From NCBI GenBank assembly GCA_949130495.1, contig CASBWL010000426.1:124001-188000 (forward strand): DNA of 64,000 bases, read 5' to 3'. Made by a program: the position numbers and the translations under genes. Positions 49,071 to 58,696 of this stretch are shown here, in pieces. Source of the DNA: Sambucus nigra (Eukaryota; Streptophyta; Magnoliopsida; Dipsacales; Adoxaceae). Each line of letters opens with the position of its first letter. Within the stretch, counting starts at the first letter, position 1. Below the pieces are notes generated by a model, which had not been told where the DNA came from, did not search any database, and saw nothing but the letters and a program-made list of their open reading frames with translations.

Positions 49071-49430
49071 ATTGGTATGGTGCCTTTAGAAATTGCCATT
49101 AGACGCGTGGATATGTCAGTAATACTCAAATTGGAGATATGTAGAATGCTTTACTAAACTGGGTAAGGGAGATATTTATAGGTGAAATGGAGATAACCAA
49201 CAATTAACCCTATAATGCAATAAAGAACAAATGCGATAAAATTAAAATATAACTAGTAAAACTAAAAACTAAAAATAAACGTCATTCTCGGCCCACTTCC
49301 ACGCAAGTGCCATGCATCTATACACATAAGTAGGATCGGGGAATGAAGGCCTCCTAAAGTAACTGCCTCATCACTGACCATGAATGAACGCACGAGCTTA
49401 AACCCCCCAACCTCCCCCCTTCTTGTAATC

Positions 49431-49628
49431 TCATTCCACCATATCTTGGCATTGCCTCAAATTTTCTTTGCCACCAATCTCACACTTCATTCCTCTCAAG
49501 TCCTTGTGCTCAAATATCTTCTCGATCGAATCTAGTCGGTTTACAAAGGCGTTGGGGTTCATCCGACCGTTAAATGCGGGCACTTGTGGATGTATGTAGC
49601 CATAGACGCCCTTGGTTAAAATTTTCAA
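49431..49628 (-). pseudogene. Ty3/gypsy gag remnant
   Basis: VPAFNGRMNPNAFVNRLDSI, EKIFEHKDL matches the start of the gypsy gag core. A tRNA-Met-type primer site on the minus strand (TTGGTATCAGTGCC, 50538-50551) lies upstream in the right orientation, so 49430-50560 is the 5' end of a gypsy element. The rest is decayed. Confidence 0.55.
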
Positions 49629-50537
49629 GGCTTAGCAAAAGGGGTACTCCTCTAACTCATCACCCCCCAAATCATCATCGTCATCCATCATTACTCGCCC
49701 TAAAGTGCATGGTCTCTTTCCACCCAAAGATGCTTTAATGGGTGGAACATTGCGTTAAGGATAATCATCTATCTTGTGACCTTACATATATCATAGAAAC
49801 ACATACACTGCTCTCTACTACAGGGACAAACGGTGATTCAAGTCCTCAAACGTGGAGCAATCCATTATCCACTCTATCTTACCCGTTTGCTCAATGTCCT
49901 CGTGGGTTGAACGATGCACAAACGACATCAGATCTAAATCGGGTTAAGATCTCATCGCTAAATTTGTTACCCACAAAGTCCCCATATAAGATTTCTATGG
50001 TGGTAGTTGTTGCACCCACTCAAGGTTTTTCTTCCCTAATATCCTATCTATGTATCTCGGATTGGATTTGATGGGCTGAAATTGTAGTACAAGCATCGAG
50101 CGGGACTCGAGAAAATTTGACCGGAGCCTGACCCTCAACTAAAATGAAATATGTCCAATGTTAGTTAGTTTGATCGACAATGGACATGAACTTTAGGGAA
50201 GTGATCGATGTCGCGATCTAGTGGGAATGGCGTGGGGTGTTGCTGGCAGTGGTCGGCCATAGGAGGTGATAGCTAGCTCCCTTATGGTTGCATGACTCCC
50301 ATTGGGACTTTTCCTTTGTTGATAGTTTTAGGCGGGACCCAAGGTTTCTTGTCCTTTGCTGTGTCTACCATAACAAGCCCTACGTCCCTGCCTAGGTTTG
50401 GAGTGCAACGACATAGGTTGAGAGAGGGGTTGGTGATTTATGTGATGAGGGGGTTCATCGTCTTCTCGAGAGCGCTTGTGTTTTACATTAATGACAACAA
50501 CAATCGGGGAAGCGCCAACAACCAAGGGCGTGCCTTT

Positions 50538-50551
50538 GGCACTGATACCAA
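50538..50551 (-). other. Primer binding site of a gypsy remnant
   Basis: TTGGTATCAGTGCC on the minus strand differs by one base from the common initiator-Met primer site. Confidence 0.6.
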
Positions 50552-50601
50552 TTTGACGTAACTCGACAATTGACACACAAGATCAAGCACAAATTTGAAC
50601 T

Positions 50602-50620
50602 CTCTCTCTCTCTCTCTCTC

Positions 50621-50654
<34 letters not shown>
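50602..50654. repeat. (CT)n(TA)n compound microsatellite
   Basis: A CT run is followed by TTT and then a TA run. Between 50560 and 52180 there is otherwise no recognised gene. Confidence 0.9.
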
Positions 50655-50657
<3 letters not shown>

Positions 50658-51582
50658 GATGTCCCCAAATGTGGCGAGCACAATTGTTTATACATCTTGG
50701 GGAAGTGTGTTAAGGCAACATACCAAAAGGAGAAAGACAAGGACAAAGAAAAATCTAGATAGGGTTTACATCATACTAGTAATTGACAAGGTAAAGTGAC
50801 TAACACTAATAAGGTAAAAACAAGAAAAGGGTCTCCGAAAGAATAATGTACAAAAAAACCCAAACGGGTAAAAAAAATCAACTACCCTCGCCATAGCCAT
50901 GGATGACTTGTACCATTTGTTTTTTAGTAGTACCACAATTGGCCAGATATGCAAGTCCCACAGGGCCACATCTTCTGAAAGAAGGATCTTTCTTTAGGTT
51001 TTTCTATAAAGCATTTGCTTCTGGAATGAAACAAACCATGAGTACCTTTTTACAAGTGGGTCCAAGAGATGGAATATGCATGCTGCATAGAGCTGTAAAA
51101 CACGGCTTTTGTTGGTTAGTTTAATAAAATATTTTACCACTTCGCATGTTTAACTAACTCAAATTGCAATTTTGACTAATTCACGCATATAACGCGTTCT
51201 CATTAGCGTTGGTAGCAAATTAAGGTACTAAGATTTCTCTACTCAACCAAATCTTTTCCAGCTCGTAGAAGATGACAATGATTTTCGCACACTTGCTAGG
51301 AAACATTAGGCCCCTCGCGATTTATGTATTGGTACTTGCTTTCCGAATATGGCACACTTCCATTCCAATATACTAAAATTAGCCATCTAAGCAATATATT
51401 TATATTTCTTCCCTAAAGTTGAGCAATATTCCAAAATATATCATAAACTATAGTTATAATAAGAAGCTTATTTGAGGGGTTAACATGAATAATCCCAATA
51501 TGCATCCCAAGTGCTTGCGCCTTCTAACAATATTATACACGGTTAATTATTTCAACTTTCTAATTACTGTAGTATTTATTTA

Positions 51583-51890
51583 TCGGATCTCAAGCTGCCA
51601 TCACCTAAAACCAATTGGTATTAAGGAGGGCATACCTTTAGTCTTTTAGGGGTCCACGTGAGCAAGACATTTGTTGTACTCTCATTCCAGCACAACCCTC
51701 GCTTAAAATGACTTGGACAAGAATCAAACCCGTGACCATTGGCTCATATACCACTTGTCGGATCTCAAGCTGCCATCTCACATAAAACCTAGCGGTGTTA
51801 AGGAGGGCAAACTTTTAATCGTTTACGGGTTCACTCAGCATTGTTGTCTTTGGGGCAAGGCATTTATTGTACTCTCATTCCAAAAGCATC
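51583..51890 (+). repeat. Direct repeat, two diverged copies 175 bp apart
   Basis: TCGGATCTCAAGCTGCCATC at 51583 and again at 51758, each followed by AAAACC..GGT.TTAAGGAGGGCA and later TTGTACTCTCATTCCA. This is a local duplication of unknown origin. Confidence 0.75.
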
Positions 51891-52180
51891 ACAATTTATT
51901 TGAATAACATGATCTACAGTAGCCTAAACCCATCGTACCATATTTAGAGTGAGCAGCATATCTTGTTCCCGTTCCACGTACCGAATGTGATCCATGTTCT
52001 TGGTAACATTGGTTTTGCATGCAAAATATAGGGTTGTTGCACGTGTCATTTTTGCCTTCTTCCATGTCATTTTCTATTTTCCAATTATTTGTTGAGGTTG
52101 GTGGTGCAATACTGTTTTATAGTTCACATAGATATGGAAGACAATGTTTCCTATTTAAGGAAATCATATTGTCTGGTTAG

Positions 52181-52623
52181 CAGGGGCGGAGGTAGTAGCA
52201 GGCCGGACCAGGCTATAAACTTACCACTACTAATATATCGCCCAGCCCACTTCTAGTCTATCCCGTTACTTGCTACTCAGCTCACTTAAATTAAAAACAC
52301 AACAGGTCCAACTTTACATTTTACTTGTATTTTTGGCCGTGTGGCCTTGTATAAAATAAACTTATCTGTATAGAATTCCCTATATAGATCCCCTTAAGTG
52401 ATTGATAATAAAAAATTATGAATATATACTTTTATATAATTTACAAATATAAAATATGAAGTCTCTTCACATTAAGAAAGAGCTGATGAAATTCTGGATA
52501 AATTATAATATAACTTTAAAAATATGCATCTTTTTATATAAATATAGACAATCAAGTGTAAAAATGATTCTGATTGCATAGTCAAATTAACTAGCCTGGG
52601 TGGTTTTGTAATCTCCGCCACTG
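52181..52623. mobile_element. hAT-like MITE in BRCA2 intron 12
   Basis: 443 bp. Ends CAGGGGCGGAG (left) and CAGTGGCGGAGATTAC (complement of the right), a common plant hAT terminus. Flanked by CTGGTTAG (52173-52180) and CTAGTTGG (52624-52631), an 8 bp duplication with two transitions. No coding capacity. Confidence 0.75.
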
Positions 52624-52805
52624 CTAGTTGGCAAAGATATATTTTTCACTCCACCTATTAATACAGTAATTGTTCGAGTTCAGCTTCAATAACTTCATTT
52701 TAATTTCTTGGCAAGTAAAAAATTCCTTTTACTTGTTCATAGCCTGGTAATTTAGCATAGGTATATGCTTGCTTATGTTAGGTGGACTTCTTTATTTTGA
52801 TTCAG

Positions 52806-53912
52806 GCGCTCCATAGTAGCGGAGGGTATTATGTCTGAATATCAAATGGGAAACACATAAATTCACAGTGATTATGATAGTGATGAAGGGGCCAAAATCT
52901 TAAAGATGCTTGAAACAGCTGCGGAGCCCGAAGTTTTAATGGCTGAGATGAGTTCAGAACAACTGAATTCTTTTGCTACTTATCAAGCAAAACTAAAGGT
53001 TGGTTTCAGTATCTTTTACTTTTCAGATCAATTTTAAAAGTAGAAAAGTTTTTTAACTTTGGCTGGTTCGATTTTAGGCAATGCGGCAGACAAATGTTCA
53101 GAAATCGATCGAGAAAGCTCTGGAAAATTCTGGTTTAAATGCGAGGAAGGTCACCCCGTTTATGAGGGTGAGAGTGGTTGGGTTATCTACTAAACGTCAT
53201 CTACAAAAGGGCTGCACTCGCAAAGGTCTAATAACAATCTGGAACCCGACCGAGAAACAGATGAACACAAGTTGTGTCCGTTTAATATCATTTATTGACT
53301 TTTAGACAACCTCATACGTTAATATCCTCATTGTTTTTGCAGCAAACAATGCTGGTTGAGGTACATGCATACACTATTGAAGGACTTGTACCACAAAGCT
53401 CTGATTCAGACACCCTTTGTTTACAAGCAAGAGGATGTACTACCAAATGGATGCCTTTATCTCCACCAGCAGTTGAAAATTTTCTGTAAGTCTCCATTTA
53501 TTTCTTTGCTCATCTACAAATTAAGTCCAAATCACAACTGTCTTTTGCAGGCCATTCTTCAGTCCTCGGAAACCAGTCACATTGTCAAAAATGGGTGAAG
53601 TTCCTCTTTCCAGGCGAGTCTTTCTCAAGTTTACATATTAATGCTCTTTGGTGAATTTGTAAGGAACCTTTGTGTTCACTCCTTTTTTTCTTCAGCGAGT
53701 TTGATAATGCTGCATTCGTCATTTATGTGGGAGATGTGTATACATCTACTGCTTATCAAAAGAAGCAGTGGGTTTTTGTGGTGGATGGCTCCATATCTGA
53801 CTTACATTCAGAAGAACCGTCTCATGCTTTGCTTGCCATTAGCTTCAGCTCACCGTACATTGATAGTGATTCATTTGTTCCACCAATCAACTGCAACCTT
53901 GCGGGATCAATG
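52806..53912 (+). pseudogene. BRCA2: BRCA2 homolog exons 13-17 (OB folds 2-3 region)
   Basis: Exon 13: RSIVAEGIMSEYQMGNT, stop (TAA 52858-52860), then DEGAKILKMLETAAEPEVLM, SFATYQAKLK. Exon 14: VQKSIEKALENSGLNARKVT, PFMRVRVVGLS, LITIWNPTEKQ. Exon 15: LVEVHAYTIEGLVPQSSDSD, GCTTKWMPLSP. Exon 16: PFFSPRKPVTLSKMGEVPLS. Exon 17: EFDNAAFVIYVGDVYTS, QWVFVVDGSISDLHSEE, NLAGSM. All phases join. Exon 14 is followed by ATGAAC where GT is expected (53261), and exon 16 uses a GC donor (GCGAGT at 53614). These are the DNA-binding OB folds of BRCA2. Confidence 0.88.
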
Positions 53913-56184
53913 GTATGTACATGAAGGTTCTACAATAGTTTTGAGTTGGTGTTTAGCACATATGAAGTATGAGCATGGACACGAGTATGACACAACATGG
54001 ACATGGAAGATTCTAAAATGGGAACGGTCACATAGATGACATGTCAATAGACAAGATATATGCTGTATATAAAATAAGTATAATAAATATATATTTTAAG
54101 TAAATGTAACATTATAAGGTTGTGAAGTGAAACATACAAGTATGCAATTTATAAATAAGAGTAAACAATAATCAAGTATATTTTGATTAAAGAAATAAAT
54201 GATGAGTTAGGTTATATGTATGCTTGTGTTTGTATTAGAATATCTCCAGAACATTGTGGCATTTTGGTGTGGCAATATGTCTTAATGTTAGTTTTCCCCA
54301 CAATTTGCCCCACAAAAATAGGTTCGAGCTCCAGAGCCTAATGCATAGATGATGCTCCAGGGAATTTGGTTAATCGCGCGAAGGCGGCTCTTTCATGCGT
54401 CAGGGGTCATTTTTTCAAATACTATACATATTCCCTTAAATGTAAAGATTTTCACCAAATATATCAATTGCAAACTCATTCTCCCTATTTGCAAATTTCT
54501 TCACAAGCTCATCCTTATTCAATCTCAATCCAATGGAATTGGAGTCACAAACCCAAGAAAATCAAATGCAGAAACTCAAGAGGGTGTGGTTAGTCACATA
54601 CTTTTTTTTCAAGACACACTGATTCGCTCTTCGTGAGCGAATACTTCAAAGAGTTCGATCAACGATGCAAATATGTTAATTGCGAAACCCAATGTGTTGA
54701 GTTTCGGATAATGGCCTCACTCGCGACTCTGTGGTGCACTGATGTGATTTCTCTCCTGGCGTACGGGGTGGTGGCAATAGTCTTTTAGGCTCATGACATG
54801 CTACCATGCTTTGAAGGCCAATTCAAATTAAAGGCGATTGGCTTGACAAGTCAGGGGGCGGGGTGTTGGTCATGAACATCACTGCGACAATGAGGTTTCT
54901 CCCTCTTGCATCGTGATCCGTGGTTAGTGTTTGTTTGAAACCCTAGGTTGGGGTAGGGTTTTAATGGTTATCTAATGAAAAGGGGCCAATATCGGAGGAG
55001 CGAGAATGGTCGCGATAAGGCGTGAGTGGTTTTGACGACGACATGTTGGTGAGAGATGATTGGAGATGGGATGGGGACGATCGAATTAATGGTAGTGATG
55101 ATGAGATGGAGGGATTGTCGCCGTTTAGCCATCATTTTAGCCATGAATGTGCTCATGGATTCTTTTAGTGTTGAGACACGCTAGTCCATTCCAACTTCTT
55201 GTGATTTCTTGGGTGCCATTTGAAGTTATTACAATTTGCATGCTTTTACTACTATAACAACTACAACGATTTAAGTGCTTGCAGCTCATTTAAACATCCA
55301 GAATAATTCGTGAAACAACAAATTTAAACATTAAAAGGACACAGTCTTCGAGTTGTGCGGTGGTTGACGCAGAGATGCCTAGCGTGACAATCAGTTTCTA
55401 GACAAATGCACCGTTCATGACCCCTAACGTGGCAAAGTAGCAACAATTTTGCCACATTTTTACCACAATCTTTGTTTTTTGCATAAAACTCAACTTTTTT
55501 GATAGAGCGGTTATACAAAATCTCATTTTAACATATAACATAAGGCCATGGAGATGGTCGTATGCAATTGATGCTCATTTTCTCACACCCATTCTTTTAT
55601 TGAAACCTATGTGTCTTACTTTTATTATAATAAATTCATTTTCTTTCCATTTAGAGTTTTATTTCTTTCGCACACAAAAAGAATCATTTCTCAATGTATA
55701 ATGTTTCTTTTGTCAAGCATGGCATTGAAGGACAGTTATATACATTAATTTTAAATGTAAATCATGGACACAGTACTAGAAGTGTCAAACATGTGGGCGG
55801 AGCCAAAAAAATGCTTGGGTCCAGAAAATAAGGGGGTTGGAGGGCAGGAGCCCTTGAGGCGAATTTTTTAGTCGTTATTTTTGTGTTTTTTATTTACAAA
55901 TATTGAGTTGAAGATTTGAGGATTTTGTGGTGTTATTTTTAAATTTTGTAAGATATTCAAGAAAAATAACTGAAAAGAAAACAACCGCCACAATTAACAC
56001 AAGTTTGCAATCTTGGGTGGGGCAAGATAATACAATTTCAATATACATAATATAAATGTATGTATGTAATTTTCTAAATATGCTTCTTAGAAGTGTTTGT
56101 GCTTCCTAGTTTATCACTTTAAGGCTCGCTTCCTTCACAAAGCTATTGTTAATCACATTTGTCTCAACATTGGCTTTGCAATTC
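53913..56184. other. BRCA2 intron 17, unassigned part
   Basis: No gene supported. Contains a perfect 8 bp-stem hairpin ATTCGCTC-TTCGT-GAGCGAAT near 54620-54641 and a GGGCGGAGCCA motif near 55797 resembling a degraded hAT or LTR end. Confidence 0.4.
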
Positions 56185-56189
56185 TATGT

Positions 56190-57681
56190 TGAGACTGCGG
56201 TGTGCTCGAAGCCTAATTGGAGTGAAGGTACCCAATTAAAATTTTCGCCGTAATAGATATGCTATTTTCCTTTTAATTCCTTTTATGTGCAAAATAGACA
56301 ACCTAGGTTTATATGATTAAAAGTTTACCAATTAGATGATACCAAATTTTATCTTCAAATGTAAGTGATTTAATCTAAATGCGAAATAGGGTAAACAATC
56401 ACACAACACCAAGTCGTCCATGGAAAAACCTTCAACGGGCGAAACCTCGGGCCGAACAAGACGACAAATGCGGTAGAATATTACATATAGAAGACAATGG
56501 CATACAATTAACGAATGCACTGATTGTCTATCAACTCTTTCTCACCATATCCTCTGAGGAGATCGCCAACAACTGGAGAACGCTACACAACCGCGATCGT
56601 CTTTTGAGCTCGTCCAATGTCTTTCGAAACTATGCCACGAACTAAAAATCCTCTTTGAAGTAGAAGACGAACTTTGTAGAGAAGCCACCAATGCTTGGAT
56701 TACTATTTTTTAGGATGTGAGTTTTCTTAAAGGTTTTGAAAGTGTTTAAAATGATTTGGCTTGCTCAAGCGTGACAATGTGTTTTTGAAATGTTCACACA
56801 AATCTTGAAGAATAAGAATACAAGTGTTCGAGTTCAAGGACAAAGGTAGATGTTTTTTAGGCTTCAATATGATTTGCAATCAAAGTTTGAAAATCAAACA
56901 CTTCAAGGGCACAAAGAGAAATGTGAAGAAGATAAATTATGGTTCAACTCTTTACAGTATTTAAACAAAACAAATCTCTCAAAAAATTTCCTCTTTCATC
57001 AAGTGTCTTTGCTTTTTTAAAAATTCTCAATATTTTTTCTTTTAGAATTTTGACCAAGATGGGTATTATGAAGTCTAGCTTACCCTATATATCAAGCTCT
57101 TCCAAGTGTGGAAGACAAGCTTAAGACAAGTGGGAAGATGACATCACAAATGAAATCAAAGCACTTGAGTTTAGAGAAGATTTGACTGCCAAAAAAGTAT
57201 TCACATCTCACGACCGACGAACCTAGATCTTTGCATCAGCAAAGGCCTTTTTCGTTGCAGTGAGACATCAGCGAAAGTGCCAAACTTTGTTTTTAGGGCG
57301 AAATAAAAGCCACGAAGGTTTGAACCATTACAAAATCCTTCATGTAATATACTTCTGTAAAGAACTTCTAAAAGTATGTTTTCTATTATAAATAGTATAC
57401 TTGCATATGTGTATCAGCTAAAGCCAAACCAACACATGCACACACAAAAAGTTAATTTGAATGTGACAAAGTGTTAGTCTTTTTAGGAAGTCCAAATACA
57501 TCAACCAAGTGGTCACATCAATATGTTATTATGTGGATGTCAGGTTGAGAAGTCGAAGCATGTTCGGAGCAAATGTATCGTAGTTGTGCTAGACCTCAAG
57601 GACTAAAAAGACTATATTTCGCACATGGAATATGACAAACCAATTATGTGTGGGGCACACGAGTATACGTATACTCTTACA
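56190..57681 (-). mobile_element. SIRE-like Copia solo LTR in BRCA2 intron 17
   Basis: TGAGAC...CTCTTACA on the plus strand, that is TGTAAGAGTATACG...TCA on the minus strand. Homologous to 42385-44425. Flanked by TATGT (56185-56189) and CATGT (57682-57686), a 5 bp target duplication with one C/T change. No internal region: a solo LTR formed by recombination. Confidence 0.75.
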
Positions 57682-57824
57682 CATGTTTTCATAGTTATGT
57701 GATTGTACTTTGTTCCACGAACAAATGCAATTTTTCCTTAAAGATAACCGTCTGCAACAATTTATGAATGAATGAACAAGTCGATTTCTTGTTAACAAGC
57801 CACTCCTATCAATCTTTGTTACAG

Positions 57825-58142
57825 GTTGGCTTTTGTAATCTCATCAAGAGAGCAAAGGACCAAATGAATCACCTCTGGGTGGCAGAAGCAACAGAAAATT
57901 ATGCCTATTTTATAAGTTATGATAATCCACGTTGTATTCACTTGAGAGATGCAGCTGCTTTTGCTGAACGATGGGCGAAGATCTCTATCTTGGTAGGCAT
58001 TGTTCAATTTTTATATGGTCTTCATAATTTGCTTTTCAGGTTGTTGCACTCTAATGGCATTTCATTCTTGTTTTGCTTCATGCAGACAATTGAGAAGCTC
58101 AGGGGGAAGATTTTATCTATTATTGGCAATTGTAAAGGCTAA
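57825..58142 (+). pseudogene. BRCA2: BRCA2 homolog exons 18-19 (C-terminus)
   Basis: Exon 18 (57825-57992): VGFCNLIKRAKDQMNHLWVA, EATENYAYFISYDNP, AAAFAERWAKISIL, donor GTAGGC. Exon 19 (58086-58142): TIEKLRGKILSIIGNCKG then TAA. Both join in phase 0 and contain no lesion. This is the conserved end of plant BRCA2. Confidence 0.87.
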
Positions 58143-58640
58143 AATATCTGCAAGTCTCTTTGTACCTATTGGGGATTCTTTTAAACATGAATCTAGCTCC
58201 TCTTTCTTTTCACTCAACAAGGTATTATTTTGTAGTCCAAGTTTAATTGTCTGAATTTTACAATCTCCAACCTTCCAGCGATGTGCTTCTATGAAAAAAA
58301 ATCCATTTCTCTCTACTTTTTCTATAGGTTTGATGTAACAATTTTTTTTATTTTCTTGACAGCTTCATTAATTGAGGTCGTGAGTAGGTAATATATACTT
58401 TTTTTTTAATGCTAAAAATGATAAATTGATAAAAGAGCTCTATGTATTTCCACACTTTTAACATCATATGAATTGTTTTTGTTTTATTATTTTATTTATA
58501 CATGATTGACATGCACTGGAGTAACCTGATGAGTATTATTCAAGTTGCTGGATGAAGGGAGGATAATTGTTTCTTCGTTTGTCACAAACAGTTCTTGGTT
58601 AATAGTTTGGCAACTTGTATATAATACCCATGGTATTCTT
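58143..58640. other. Intergenic region between BRCA2 and the BZR1-like gene
   Basis: About 500 bp holding the BRCA2 3' untranslated region and the promoter of the next gene. AT-rich; no individual site is assigned. Confidence 0.5.
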
Positions 58641-58696
58641 CACCATCCAGAGAGCACCTAATATCAATCACCATTCAGAGAGCACCTAATGCCAAA
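58641..58696 (+). repeat. 28 bp tandem duplication spanning the BZR1-like start codon
   Basis: CACCATCCAGAGAGCACCTA at 58641 and CACCATTCAGAGAGCACCTA at 58669. The ATG at 58689 lies in the second copy (AATGCC); the first copy has AATATC at the same place. Confidence 0.85.

Larger units (their letters stand above)
18572..58142 (+). pseudogene. BRCA2: BRCA2 homolog, 19-exon pseudogene with transposon-filled introns
   Basis: Plant BRCA2 loads RAD51 and DMC1 on single-stranded DNA for homologous recombination and meiosis, through BRC repeats, a helical domain and OB folds. Exons by homology and splice sites: 18572-18725, 18827-18981, about 19909-21965 (interrupted by a 1 kb MITE), 22059-22176, 22268-22422, 39632-39754, 39836-40030, 40107-40188, 40286-40336, 40429-40504, 40624-40734, 40815-40886, 52806-52998, 53078-53260, 53343-53485, 53551-53613, 53696-53912, 57825-57992, 58086-58142. 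They sum to about 1,110 codons, near the plant family length. Lesions: TGA at 18581, TAG at 18979, the MITE at 20737-21758, a 1 nt loss near 22172, TGA at 40432, a 1 nt deficit at the 40624 junction, TAA at 52858, and donor AT at 53261. With so many lesions I infer loss of function; another intact copy may exist elsewhere. Confidence 0.88.

Noticed and set aside
50602..50654. CT/TA repeat as a CRISPR-like or regulatory array
   Set aside because: Simple microsatellite; no spacers.
51715..51760. tRNA-like boxes on the minus strand (GTGGTATATGAGCC and GGGTTTGATTC)
   Set aside because: Spacing of only about 20 bp and no cloverleaf; probably a chance or degraded SINE end.
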